From contig CAKUYG010000042.1 of NCBI GenBank assembly GCA_934702165.1, forward strand, positions 1 to 13,448: a DNA stretch of 13,448 nucleotides. Reading direction: 5' to 3'. Position numbers and translations under genes: made by a program. Positions 6,578 to 13,448 of the stretch are shown here, one piece after another (positions within the stretch are counted from its first letter, which is position 1; each line of letters begins with the position of its first letter). Below the pieces are notes generated by a model. The model was not told the DNA's origin and searched no databases. It was given only the letters and a program-made list of their open reading frames with translations. Source of the stretch: an uncultured Bacteroidales bacterium (GTDB lineage: Bacteria > Bacteroidota > Bacteroidia > Bacteroidales > UBA932).

Positions 6578-7933
6578 ATGCCCGTCCTGACCGGAAAAAG
6601 ACCTGTGGGGAATTCCGTACGATGGTTGGCGCTGATCTGCCTGATGGTGCCGATGTTCGCTTCGTACTTCTTCGACGACATGTTCTCGACACTGTCCCAG
6701 ATATTCCAGCACCCGGAAAGCCTCGAGCTCGGCTGGGACAGCGCGGACTACGGCTTTTACGCGGGAGGTTACAGTTTTCTATGCGTCTGCGGCGGGCTGG
6801 TTGTCTGCGGCATCCTGCTTGATGTGTTCGGTGTCAGGATCATCGGTTCCGTTTTCGTGGGCCTGATGGCCTTGGGCGCCGGCACTGTGCTGTTTGCCCT
6901 CCGGTCGGGCCTCGCACCCGGCACTTCCCTGCTGATAGCATATATAGGATGCATGCTGTTCGGCCTGGGAAGCGAAATCGCCGGCGTTGCGGTGACCAGG
7001 TCAATAGCCAAATGGTTCAAAGGCGGCAACGTGGCTTTCGCCATGGGAGCCCAGGTCGCGGTCGCGCGTCTGGGCACCGCTGCGGCGTTCATCCTGTCTC
7101 CGGTACTCGTGGCCCGGAAGGCGGAAGGCGAGATGTACTCTCTCGCCGAGACAGCAAGGCCAGCCCTGTTCGGGCTTTGCCTTATCATGGCCGGGGTGCT
7201 GCTGTGGGGCGTTTTCGTAGCGATGGACGCCCGTTTCGACAGGCAGCACGGAGTGCAAAGCGGCAGAGGCAGCGTCAGGGAGGAGGACAAGTTCAAGTTT
7301 TCCGACCTGCTCAGGCTTCTCTCCAACCCGCGCTTCATCATGGTCTCTCTGCTCTGCGTGTTCTTCTACTGCTGCATCATATCCTTCAAGAAATTCGGCA
7401 CCTCTATAGTGATCCCGCGCTTCGGGATGGATGTGGACAGCGCAAAGTGGGTCATCTCCATGATTCCGTTCTTCACGGTCATATTCACCCCGCTGTTCGG
7501 AGCACTCGTCGACAAAGCCGGCAAAGCCACGACGTGGATGATCACCGGTTCCGTCCTGGTGCTCGCTGCTCACCTGCTGCTCAGGTTCGCACCGCAGGGA
7601 GTCCCGTTCTGGGGCTACTTCTCGATCGCCATCCTGGGGATAGGCTACTCCCTCGTCCCCTCGGCCATGTGGCCATCGGTGCCTAAAATAGTCCCGGAAC
7701 GCAATCTCGGCACAGCCTACTCCCTGATTTACTGGGTACAGAACATGGGCATGCTGCTCGTGCCGGTGTTTGTCGGACGTATTTTCAAGAGTTTCGACGG
7801 ACTGCAGGCGGCATACCGTGCTGAATACATTTTCATCGCTCTCGGCGTGATGGCCGTCATCGTGGCTTCAGCGCTTTCCCGCGCGTCCCGGATGCATCCG
7901 GAGCTGGCTCTCGACAAACCAAGCGGCAAGTGA
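6578..7933 (+). CDS. MFS transporter, MFSD1-like, second of a tandem pair
   Basis: This is a 451-residue multi-pass membrane protein, paralogous to the gene before it. Shared blocks are SIAKWFKGGNVAFAMG followed by VAVARLG (142-166), SLVPSAMWPSVPKI (358-371) and GTAYSLIYWVQNMG (378-391), plus a motif A-like CGILLDVFGVR near 77-87 and GALVDKAGK in the second half. Elsewhere the two have diverged clearly. This one has a longer first extracytoplasmic loop (FQHPESLELGWDS) and a different central loop, so the duplication is old and the two probably have different roles or act as partners. The start is 3 bp after the upstream stop. Its TGA overlaps the dxs ATG by one base (TGATG), implying coupled translation. 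The substrate is unknown. Confidence 0.85.
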   Translation: MPVLTGKRPVGNSVRWLALICLMVPMFASYFFDDMFSTLSQIFQHPESLELGWDSADYGFYAGGYSFLCVCGGLVVCGILLDVFGVRIIGSVFVGLMALGAGTVLFALRSGLAPGTSLLIAYIGCMLFGLGSEIAGVAVTRSIAKWFKGGNVAFAMGAQVAVARLGTAAAFILSPVLVARKAEGEMYSLAETARPALFGLCLIMAGVLLWGVFVAMDARFDRQHGVQSGRGSVREEDKFKFSDLLRLLSNPRFIMVSLLCVFFYCCIISFKKFGTSIVIPRFGMDVDSAKWVISMIPFFTVIFTPLFGALVDKAGKATTWMITGSVLVLAAHLLLRFAPQGVPFWGYFSIAILGIGYSLVPSAMWPSVPKIVPERNLGTAYSLIYWVQNMGMLLVPVFVGRIFKSFDGLQAAYRAEYIFIALGVMAVIVASALSRASRMHPELALDKPSGK

Positions 7934-9804
7934 TGTACGAACTCCTCGACAAAATATCCGCTCCTTCGGACATAAGGGGGCTGAGCATCCCGCAGCTCAG
8001 GCAGCTTTGCGCCGAGATCCGGGACTGCATCATCAGAACCTGCGCCGATCACCCGGGCCATCTTGCTTCGAGCCTGGGGGCGGTGGAGCTCATTGTCGGG
8101 GTACATTACGTGTTCGACACCCCTGACGACAAGTTCGTCTTCGATGTCGGGCATCAGGCTTATGCCCACAAGCTTCTCACAGGACGGAAGGAAGACTTCT
8201 CGACGCTGCGCAGCGACGGCGGGGTCGGCGGTTTTCCCAGACGTGACGAGAGCGAGTACGACTGCTTCGGGGTAGGGCACTCCTCCACCTCGATTTCAGC
8301 GGCCCTTGGCTTCGCGCAGGCCGCGAAGATACAAGGTCTGCGCCGCAAAGCCATCGCCCTGATAGGAGACGGCGCGATGACAGGAGGCCTGGCCTATGAG
8401 GGGCTCAACAACGCGGGAGCAAGCGGGGCCGACCTGCTCGTGCTGCTCAATGACAACAACCAGTCGATTGACAACAATATCGGCGCGATGCACGAATACC
8501 TGCTCAAAATCTCCACGAGCAATTCGTACAACCGCTTCAAGGCACGCATCTGGGACCTCCTCGGAGACCACGAACTGAGGCATTTCCTGCAGCGCTGGGT
8601 GCGCAGTCTCAAATCCTGGTTTGTCAAGAAATCCGGAGGCGACCTCTTTGAAGCCTTGGGATTCAGATACTTCGGTCCGATTGACGGCAACGACATAGAA
8701 GATGTGGTGGAAACCCTCCGCAAGCTCAAGGCCATTGGAGGTCCGCGCATTCTGCATTGCATGACCATAAAAGGAAAAGGCTTCGCCCCGGCGGAAAAAG
8801 ATCCTGTGAGTTGGCATGCCCCCGGCAAGTTCGACGCGCTCACCGGCGAGAGGCTTGAAGCCGCACACCCGAGAGCCAGGTATCAGGACGTATTCGGGCG
8901 GACTCTGCTGGAACTCGCCCGCATGGATCCGAAGGTCGTGGGAGTGACACCTGCCATGGCTCAAGGCTCCGGCATGAACCTTCTCGCCGCGGAAAGGCCC
9001 GGACAGTTCTTCGATGTCGGCATAGAAGAGGAGCATGCGGTCACTTTCTCAGCCGGACTTGCCGCCGGAGGGCTGAGACCGTTCTGCAACATCTACTCTT
9101 CTTTCGCCCAGAGGGCATATGATCAGGTGGTGCACGATGTGGCCCTCCAGAAACTGCCAGTCGTCCTGTGCCTGGATAGGGCCGGGCTCGTTGGAGAAGA
9201 TGGCGCGACTCACCACGGCGTACTTGACATCGCGGCGTTCCGCTGCGTCCCGGACACCATCATCAGTGCCCCAAGGGACGAGCACGAACTCAAGATGCTG
9301 ATGTACACGGCATGGAAAAACACGGAAGGGCCCTTCATAATAAGGTACCCGAGAGGAATGGGGGAAGGCGCTGCCTGGGAGGATGCGATGTTTGAGGAGC
9401 TGCCTGTAGGAGAAGCGGAGACGCTCCTTGAAGGAAGCGATGTGGCGCTGGTATGTACCGGTCCTGTGGTCAACAGGGCTCTCGAAGCGGCAGCAGCGTA
9501 CCCAGGCAAGGTGGGAGTATACAATTTCAGATATATTAAGCCTCTGGACGAGAAGCTCCTGAATCATATCGCAGACAGCTACAGGCACATCATCACAGCC
9601 GAAGACGGAAGCCTTAAAGGCGGACTGTACGGAGCGGTGTGTGAATTTCTGGAGACCGGAGAGTACAGTATAGGCGCGGAAGGGATCGGAGTGCCGGACA
9701 GGTTCATTCCCCAGGCCAGGCAAGCCGCACAGCTTCACGGATGCGGGCTTGATAAAGAAGGAATCGAAAAAAGATTGAGAATTTATTTTGAAGATAAGAA
9801 ATAA
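7933..9804 (+). CDS. dxs: 1-deoxy-D-xylulose-5-phosphate synthase
   Basis: It is thiamine-diphosphate dependent and condenses pyruvate with glyceraldehyde-3-phosphate. This is the first step of the MEP pathway to isoprenoids and also supplies thiamine and pyridoxal synthesis in many bacteria. The 623-residue product has PGHLASSLG (41-49, with the substrate-contacting His43), DVGHQAYAHK (71-80), the ThDP-binding GDGAMTGG to NDN segment (145-175), and GIEEEHAVTF (363-372) with the catalytic Glu at about 366. DRAGLVGEDG followed by THHG (415-429) and a C-terminal transketolase-type domain complete it. I chose the ATG at 7933, overlapping the preceding stop by one base. A GTG immediately upstream at 7930 would add one residue. 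The promoter of the following tRNA cluster overlaps its last codons. Confidence 0.97.
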   Translation: MYELLDKISAPSDIRGLSIPQLRQLCAEIRDCIIRTCADHPGHLASSLGAVELIVGVHYVFDTPDDKFVFDVGHQAYAHKLLTGRKEDFSTLRSDGGVGGFPRRDESEYDCFGVGHSSTSISAALGFAQAAKIQGLRRKAIALIGDGAMTGGLAYEGLNNAGASGADLLVLLNDNNQSIDNNIGAMHEYLLKISTSNSYNRFKARIWDLLGDHELRHFLQRWVRSLKSWFVKKSGGDLFEALGFRYFGPIDGNDIEDVVETLRKLKAIGGPRILHCMTIKGKGFAPAEKDPVSWHAPGKFDALTGERLEAAHPRARYQDVFGRTLLELARMDPKVVGVTPAMAQGSGMNLLAAERPGQFFDVGIEEEHAVTFSAGLAAGGLRPFCNIYSSFAQRAYDQVVHDVALQKLPVVLCLDRAGLVGEDGATHHGVLDIAAFRCVPDTIISAPRDEHELKMLMYTAWKNTEGPFIIRYPRGMGEGAAWEDAMFEELPVGEAETLLEGSDVALVCTGPVVNRALEAAAAYPGKVGVYNFRYIKPLDEKLLNHIADSYRHIITAEDGSLKGGLYGAVCEFLETGEYSIGAEGIGVPDRFIPQARQAAQLHGCGLDKEGIEKRLRIYFEDKK

Positions 9805-9816
9805 TTCCTATCTTTG
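9787..9816 (+). promoter_or_regulatory. Promoter of the tRNA-tuf cluster
   Basis: TTTG at 9787-9790 and TATCTTTG at 9809-9816 match both elements of the Bacteroidota promoter, with an 18-base spacer (slightly under the usual 19-21). The -33 element lies inside the end of dxs, whose stop is at 9802-9804. Transcription would begin near 9821, giving a leader of about 30 bases before the first tRNA. Confidence 0.7.
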
Positions 9817-9819
9817 CAT

Positions 9820-9838
9820 TCCCAAACTGCGGTTGGGA
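9820..9838 (+). other. Short hairpin before the first tRNA
   Basis: TCCCAA and TTGGGA form a 6-bp perfect stem with a 7-base loop. It has no clean T run, so it is a weak terminator candidate for dxs. It also falls at the predicted 5' end of the tRNA transcript, where it might affect processing. Confidence 0.35.
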
Positions 9839-9854
9839 CTTTGAAATAGGCTAT

Positions 9855-9928
9855 GCCGATGTAGCTCAGATGGCCAGAGCACGTGATTTGTAATCTCGGG
9901 GTCGTGGGTTCGAATCCCTCCATCGGCT
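9855..9928 (+). tRNA. tRNA-Thr, anticodon UGU
   Basis: The cloverleaf folds with acceptor GCCGATG/CATCGGC, D arm GCTC/GAGC, anticodon loop TTTGTAA (anticodon TGT, reads ACA) and T loop TTCGAAT. The anticodon stem CGTGA/TCTCG and the T stem GTGGG/CCCTC each contain a T-T mismatch. The gene ends in discriminator T followed by CA, so CCA is not encoded and must be added after transcription. It shares its first 15 bases and its acceptor stem with the second tRNA-Thr of the cluster. Confidence 0.95.
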
Positions 9929-9942
9929 CATCAGTAATATAA

Positions 9943-10027
9943 GGGCAAGTACCAGAGTGGCCAAATGGGGCAGACTGTAAATCTGCTGGTTTTACCTTCG
10001 GTGGTTCGAATCCATCCTTGCCCACCA
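9943..10027 (+). tRNA. tRNA-Tyr, anticodon GUA
   Basis: This is a class II tRNA with acceptor GGGCAAG/CTTGCCC, anticodon loop CTGTAAA (anticodon GTA) flanked by stem CAGA/TCTG, a long variable arm around CTGGTTTTACCTTCGG and T loop TTCGAAT. The encoded 3' end is A followed by CCA. It is the only tRNA here with a genomic CCA. It is second in the cluster, as in the E. coli thrU-tyrU-glyT-thrT order. Confidence 0.96.
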
Positions 10028-10032
10028 CTCAC

Positions 10033-10051
10033 GGAAGAGGAGAACGCTTCC
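10033..10051 (+). other. Short hairpin between tRNA-Tyr and tRNA-Gly
   Basis: GGAAG and CTTCC form a 5-bp stem with a 9-base purine-rich loop in the 29-bp spacer. The spacers on either side are 14 and 5 bp. It may be a processing element, or chance. Confidence 0.25.
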
Positions 10052-10056
10052 AAATA

Positions 10057-10128
10057 GCGGGGTTCGTATAATGGCTATTATGCCAGCCTTCCAAGCTGGA
10101 AATGGGAGTTCGATTCTCCTACCCCGCT
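10057..10128 (+). tRNA. tRNA-Gly, anticodon UCC
   Basis: Acceptor GCGGGGT/ACCCCGC, anticodon stem CCAGC/GCTGG with loop CTTCCAA (anticodon TCC, reads GGA and GGG) and T loop TTCGATT. The D arm GTAT...TTAT closely resembles the E. coli glyT D arm. It ends in discriminator T followed by CA; CCA is not encoded. Confidence 0.95.
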
Positions 10129-10133
10129 CAAAA

Positions 10134-10205
<72 letters not shown>

Positions 10206-10210
10206 CAAAC

Positions 10211-10236
10211 GCCGGTCTAAAAGCCGGCTTGTTTTT
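10211..10236 (+). terminator. Intrinsic terminator or attenuator between the tRNAs and tuf
   Basis: GCCGG (10211-10215) and CCGGC (10224-10228) form a 5-bp all-GC stem with an 8-base loop, followed by TTGTTTTT. The stem is short, so some transcription probably reads through into tuf. I see no good separate TAnnTTTG promoter between it and the tuf ATG. Confidence 0.6.
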
Positions 10237-10260
10237 GCAACAACTTTTATACGTAATATT

Positions 10261-11448
10261 ATGGCAAAAGAAGTTTTCAAGAGGGATAAACCCCATGTCA
10301 ACATCGGCACCATCGGCCACGTTGACCACGGCAAGACCACCCTCACCGCTGCTATCACCAAGGTGCTGGCAGAGAAAGGTTTGAGTGAGGTCAAGTCATT
10401 CGACCAGATCGACAACGCTCCAGAAGAGAAAGAGCGTGGTATCACCATCAACACTGCACACGTCGAGTATCAGACCCAGAATCGTCACTATGCGCATGTC
10501 GATTGCCCGGGCCACGCCGACTATGTGAAGAACATGGTTACTGGTGCCGCTCAGATGGACGGTGCTATCCTCGTAGTTGCAGCAACTGACGGTCCTATGC
10601 CTCAGACCAACGAGCACGTGCTTCTCGCAAAGCAGGTTAACGTGCCTAAGATGGTCGTATTCCTTAACAAGGTTGACCTCGTTGACGATGAGGAGATGCT
10701 TGATCTCGTTGAGATGGAGGTACGTGACCTTCTCAACAAGTATGACTTCGACGGTGACAACGCCCCTATCATCCGCGGTTCCGCCCTCGGCGCCCTCAAC
10801 GGAGAGCCGAAGTGGGAGGAGAAGGTGATGGAGCTCATGGACGCTGTTGACTCATACATTCCGCTTCCTGTACGTGAGAACGAGAAGCCGTTCCTCATGC
10901 CTATCGAGGACATCTTCTCAATCACCGGACGTGGCACCGTAGTTACCGGACGTATCGAGACCGGTACCATCCACGTCAATGACCCTGCAGAGATCGTAGG
11001 TTTCAGCGACAAGCCGAAGAGCACCGTAGTTACCGGTGTCGAGATGTTCCGCAAACTCCTCGATCAGGGTGAAGCCGGAGACAACGTAGGTCTCCTCCTC
11101 CGTGGTATCGACAAGAAGGATGTAAGGCGTGGCGAAGTAATCGCAAAGCCTGGCACCATCACTCCTCACAAGCACTTCCTCGGACAGATCTACGTCCTCA
11201 AGAAGGAAGAGGGTGGACGTCACACTCCATTCCACAACCACTATCGCCCACAGTTCTTCATCCGTACACTTGACGTTACCGGAGAGATCACTCTTCCTGC
11301 AGGTGTAGAGATGGTAATGCCTGGCGACAACGTTGAGATCGACGTTATGCTCATCACTCCTGTAGCCCTCAACGAGAACCTCCGCTTCGCCATCCGCGAA
11401 GGTGGACGTACCGTAGGCGCAGGTCAGGTGACCAAGATCCTCGACTAA
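10261..11448 (+). CDS. tuf: Elongation factor Tu
   Basis: This GTPase delivers aminoacyl-tRNA to the ribosomal A site. The 395-residue protein has all the GTP-binding motifs: G1 GHVDHGKT (19-26), G2 RGITI (59-63), G3 DCPGH (81-85), G4 NKVD (136-139) and G5 SAL (174-176). The two C-terminal beta-barrel domains follow, ending [13 protein letters not shown]. Length and start fit the family exactly. Codon choice shifts here towards GGT, CGT and GTT, unlike the GGC/CGC-rich flanking genes, as expected for a very highly expressed gene. It has no Shine-Dalgarno, only an A/T-rich leader. It lies between four tRNA genes and tRNA-Trp, so EF-Tu and its tRNA partners are probably partly co-transcribed. 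Confidence 0.99.
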   Translation: MAKEVFKRDKPHVNIGTIGHVDHGKTTLTAAITKVLAEKGLSEVKSFDQIDNAPEEKERGITINTAHVEYQTQNRHYAHVDCPGHADYVKNMVTGAAQMDGAILVVAATDGPMPQTNEHVLLAKQVNVPKMVVFLNKVDLVDDEEMLDLVEMEVRDLLNKYDFDGDNAPIIRGSALGALNGEPKWEEKVMELMDAVDSYIPLPVRENEKPFLMPIEDIFSITGRGTVVTGRIETGTIHVNDPAEIVGFSDKPKSTVVTGVEMFRKLLDQGEAGDNVGLLLRGIDKKDVRRGEVIAKPGTITPHKHFLGQIYVLKKEEGGRHTPFHNHYRPQFFIRTLDVTGEITLPAGVEMVMPGDNVEIDVMLITPVALNENLRFAIREGGRTVGAGQVTKILD

Positions 11449-11459
11449 AAAAGACTCCG

Positions 11460-11489
11460 GACGGATGCCACACCGTGACATCCGTCTTT
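11460..11489 (+). terminator. Terminator-like or processing hairpin after tuf
   Basis: GACGGATG (11460-11467) pairs with CATCCGTC (11479-11486), followed inward by a C-A mismatch and CAC/GTG, with a 3-base loop. Only TTT follows, so termination may be partial. It sits 3 bp before tRNA-Trp and could equally mark an RNA processing site between the tuf mRNA and the tRNA. Confidence 0.6.
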
Positions 11490-11492
11490 CAC

Positions 11493-11563
11493 AGGGGAAT
11501 AGAACAATGGTAGTTCAGCGGTCTCCAAAACCGTCCATGTGGGTTCGATTCCTGCTTCCCCTG
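11493..11563 (+). tRNA. tRNA-Trp, anticodon CCA
   Basis: Acceptor AGGGGAA/TTCCCCT, D arm GAAC/GTTC, anticodon stem GCGGT/ACCGT with loop CTCCAAA (anticodon CCA), a 4-base variable loop and T loop TTCGATT. It ends in discriminator G followed by CA; CCA is not encoded. Its place between tuf and secE is a common bacterial arrangement. Confidence 0.96.
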
Positions 11564-11600
11564 CAAATATCAAAGGTTACGATTTGGTAATTGTTTAACA

Positions 11601-11632
11601 GATGCCGCTAAACTGCTTCCAACAACGGCATC
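11601..11632 (+). other. Inverted repeat in the secE leader (11564-11646)
   Basis: GATGCCG (11601-11607) and CGGCATC (11626-11632) form a perfect 7-bp stem with an 18-base loop, 14 bases before the preferred secE start. The 83-bp stretch from tRNA-Trp to secE otherwise holds nothing I recognise; a TAATTGTT at 11588-11595 only loosely resembles a -7 box. There is no T run after the stem. An in-frame ATG at 11602 is buried in the 5' arm. Confidence 0.45.
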
Positions 11633-11646
11633 CATTAAATGTAAAG

Positions 11647-11835
11647 ATGAGAAAGTTTATCAATTACTTCAAAGAGTCTTTCGTAGAGTTGACCAAGAAG
11701 ACGACTTGGCCAAGTTGGGCGAAGTTGCAAAGCTCCGCACTTCTTGTCATTGCAACCACCGTCTTGCTGGCCGCTCTTCTCTGGGTTATCGACTTCGCTT
11801 TCCAATCTCTGATGACAGGCATCTACACATTGTAA
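11647..11835 (+). CDS. secE: Preprotein translocase subunit SecE
   Basis: SecE is the small essential subunit that clamps SecY in the inner-membrane Sec translocon. Starting at the ATG at 11647 the product is 62 residues. It has an amphipathic N-terminal part containing FINYFKESFVELTKKTTWPS, with the characteristic E-L-x-K-x-x-W-P motif. One transmembrane helix follows (about 30-52). An in-frame ATG at 11602 would add 15 residues (beginning MPLNCFQQRH). I prefer 11647 because single-helix SecE proteins start just before this F-x-x-Y-F segment and the upstream ATG lies in a hairpin. The position between tRNA-Trp and nusG is diagnostic. Confidence 0.95.
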   Translation: MRKFINYFKESFVELTKKTTWPSWAKLQSSALLVIATTVLLAALLWVIDFAFQSLMTGIYTL

Positions 11836-11853
11836 TTTTATCGGCTGATTCAG

Positions 11854-12420
11854 ATGGGTGAAATGAAATGGTATGTCCTGCGCACAGCAGGAAGTAAGGA
11901 AAAGAAAGCCAAAGAATACCTCGAGAAGGAGATAGAGAGAGTCGGGCTTCAGGATCAGGTCGCTCAGGTGCTTGTCCCGGTAAAGAAGGAGATTGTCACC
12001 AAAAACGGCAAAAGGAAGGCAATGGACAAACTGCTTTATCCTGGCTACGTACTTATCCAGGCGGAACTCAGCCCTATGCTTGAGAACATCATCCGCAACC
12101 TTGTGCCCGGTATGTCGGGCTTCCTTACTGAGAAAAAAGCCACTAACGGAACCCAGTTCGAAAGAGTCCCGGTGCCGCTTCGTGACGATGAGGCAGCAAG
12201 GATACTCGGCAATCAGGACGAGAATGCGGACAGCGCCGCAGACACATTCGTTGACTACACTGTAGGAGAGTCCGTACGGATTACAGACGGACCTTTCAGC
12301 GGATTCAGCGGCATAGTGGACGAGATCCTGGAAGACAGGAGCAAGATTAAAGTTATAGTCGAGATCTTCGGGCGCAAGACGCAAGTTGAGCTCAACTTTA
12401 CACAAGTGACTAAAGAATAA
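11854..12420 (+). CDS. nusG: Transcription elongation/antitermination factor NusG
   Basis: NusG binds RNA polymerase across the cleft and links it to Rho or the ribosome. The 188-residue protein has an N-terminal NGN domain (KWYVLRTAGSKEKKAKEYL at 5-23, LLYPGYVLIQ at 60-69) and a C-terminal KOW domain (VGESVRITDGPFSGFSGIV, 137-155). Near 96-135 lies a variable insert rich in acidic residues and alanine. The start at 11854 gives MGEMKWYV; the Met at 11863 is an alternative three residues on. It follows secE by 18 bp and precedes rplK by 9 bp, the classical secE-nusG-rplKA order. Confidence 0.98.
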   Translation: MGEMKWYVLRTAGSKEKKAKEYLEKEIERVGLQDQVAQVLVPVKKEIVTKNGKRKAMDKLLYPGYVLIQAELSPMLENIIRNLVPGMSGFLTEKKATNGTQFERVPVPLRDDEAARILGNQDENADSAADTFVDYTVGESVRITDGPFSGFSGIVDEILEDRSKIKVIVEIFGRKTQVELNFTQVTKE

Positions 12421-12429
12421 CAAAGTATT

Positions 12430-12873
12430 ATGGCAAAAGAAGTTACAGGATACATCAAGCTGCAGATCAAGGGCGGTGCGGCCAACCCGGCACCTCCAGT
12501 GGGACCTGCGCTTGGTTCCAAGGGCTTGAACATAATGGATTTCTGCAAGGCTTTCAACGCAGCCACGCAGGGACAGGCGGGCAAGATCCTCCCGGTAGTG
12601 ATCACCGTCTATTCAGACAAATCCTACACCTTCGAGGTAAAGCAGCCACCGGTTGCCGTATCCCTCAAGGAAGCTGCCAAGATCAGCACAGCTTCCGGAG
12701 AGCCTAACAGGAAGAAGGTCGCAAACATCACCTGGGATCAGGTGAAGACCATCGCCGAGGGCAAAATGCCGGATCTCAACTGCTTCACACTCGCAGCAGC
12801 GATGAAGATGGTTGCAGGCACGGCAAGAAGTATGGGTATCACCGTCAGCGGTGAATTTCCTGAGAACATCTAA
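12430..12873 (+). CDS. rplK: Large ribosomal subunit protein uL11
   Basis: L11 forms the GTPase-associated stalk base with 23S rRNA and is the site of thiostrepton action and of stringent factor activation. The 147-residue protein is full length. It has the proline-rich N-terminal block [16 protein letters not shown] (20-35) and the C-terminal rRNA-binding domain ending [10 protein letters not shown]. The A/T-rich leader, only 9 bp long, leaves little room for the L1 autoregulatory site known in front of rplK in E. coli. If L1 feedback exists here, the site must lie elsewhere. Confidence 0.99.
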   Translation: MAKEVTGYIKLQIKGGAANPAPPVGPALGSKGLNIMDFCKAFNAATQGQAGKILPVVITVYSDKSYTFEVKQPPVAVSLKEAAKISTASGEPNRKKVANITWDQVKTIAEGKMPDLNCFTLAAAMKMVAGTARSMGITVSGEFPENI

Positions 12874-12887
12874 AACACACGCGCATT

Positions 12888-13448
12888 ATGAGTAAGTTGA
12901 CAAAAAATCAGAAGGCGGCTGCAGAGAAGTACGATTCTCAGAAGCTGTACCCGCTCAGTGAAGCGTGCAAAGTTGTGAAAGAAATCACTTTCACCAAATT
13001 CGACTCAAGCGTGGAGCTTCACGCCAACCTCGGCGTTGACCCTCGTAAGGCCAACCAGATGATCCGTGGCGTGGTAACCCTTCCTCACGGAACAGGTAAG
13101 GTCGTAAGGGTTCTTGCACTCTGCACCCCTGACAAAGAGAACGAGGCCAAGGAAGCAGGAGCAGACTATGTAGGACTTGAGGAGTACATCGAGAAGATCA
13201 AAGGCGGCTGGACCGATGTTGACGTGATCGTCTGCACACCGTCAGTTATGGCCAAGGTCGGAGCACTCGGTAAGATCCTCGGACCACGCGGTCTCATGCC
13301 TAACCCTAAGACAGGCACCGTGACCATGGAGATCGGTGCTGCGGTAAAAGCCTCAAAGGGAGGTAAAATCGATTTCAAGGTTGACAAGACTGGTATCGTG
13401 CACACTGCCATCGGCAAGGCTTCATTCACCGCAGAGCAGATCTACGAC
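12888..13448 (+). CDS. rplA: Large ribosomal subunit protein uL1 (3' end beyond the window)
   Basis: L1 binds 23S rRNA at the mobile stalk by the E site and in several bacteria represses its own operon. 187 residues are visible, running open to the window end; about 230 is usual. Recognisable parts are [20 protein letters not shown] (41-60), the central domain and the L1 signature around [14 protein letters not shown] (132-145). The start [16 protein letters not shown] is normal for the family. It lies 14 bp after rplK. Confidence 0.98.
   Translation, partial: MSKLTKNQKAAAEKYDSQKLYPLSEACKVVKEITFTKFDSSVELHANLGVDPRKANQMIRGVVTLPHGTGKVVRVLALCTPDKENEAKEAGADYVGLEEYIEKIKGGWTDVDVIVCTPSVMAKVGALGKILGPRGLMPNPKTGTVTMEIGAAVKASKGGKIDFKVDKTGIVHTAIGKASFTAEQIYD

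Noticed and set aside
5603..6712. A 369-codon minus-strand open frame inside the first MFS gene
   Set aside because: It is antisense to a clear membrane transporter gene. The translation is rich in His/Glu/Asp/Gln with no recognisable domain, as expected for a shadow frame in GC-rich DNA.
10918..11481. A 187-codon minus-strand open frame opposite tuf
   Set aside because: It is the antisense of a strongly codon-biased gene, so its apparent openness follows from tuf codon use.
11602..11646. An N-terminal extension of SecE from the ATG at 11602
   Set aside because: It would add 15 non-conserved residues and starts within a hairpin arm; the 62-residue form matches the family. It is kept only as an alternative.

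Overview
The window reads as a chromosomal housekeeping segment from a fairly GC-rich member of the Bacteroidota, most likely order Bacteroidales. Three things support this. First, there are TAnnTTTG-type -7 promoter boxes ahead of several genes. Second, most starts lack a clear Shine-Dalgarno and have A/T-rich leaders. Third, the protein families and gene neighbourhoods fit. I would not name a genus. Nothing points to a mobile element, prophage, CRISPR array or defence island.

Left part (1-4569): recJ, cut by the window edge, runs leftward. It diverges from a rightward, overlapping three-gene unit: lysS (lysyl-tRNA synthetase), a SpoU/TrmH-family RNA 2'-O-methyltransferase and a compact, divergent aroE. 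aroK comes back convergently and overlaps the end of aroE by 23 bp, so two consecutive shikimate-pathway enzymes meet tail to tail. The recJ, lysS and aroK promoter boxes lie only 4-7 bases before their start codons, which suggests leaderless or nearly leaderless mRNAs.

Middle part (4570-9804): aroK and ssb diverge. ssb is followed by two tandem paralogous MFS transporters whose signatures resemble the eukaryotic lysosomal MFSD1 family, and then by dxs, the first enzyme of the MEP isoprenoid pathway. Gaps here are 12 bp, 3 bp and a 1-bp overlap, so ssb-MFS-MFS-dxs is probably one transcription unit.

Right part (9805-13448): this is the widely conserved translation/transcription cluster tRNA-Thr(UGU), tRNA-Tyr(GUA), tRNA-Gly(UCC), tRNA-Thr(GGU), tuf, tRNA-Trp(CCA), secE, nusG, rplK, rplA (cut by the window end). 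A well-matched promoter overlaps the end of dxs. There is a terminator-like hairpin between the tRNAs and tuf, and another between tuf and tRNA-Trp. An unexplained inverted repeat lies just before secE.

Most of the window is ordinary core genome, and I did not find a convincing new system. The best second looks are the MFSD1-like transporter pair, the leaderless-promoter pattern, the divergent AroE and the secE leader hairpin. No gene-free stretch exceeds about 60 bp once the RNA genes are counted, apart from 11564-11646, which is described below.
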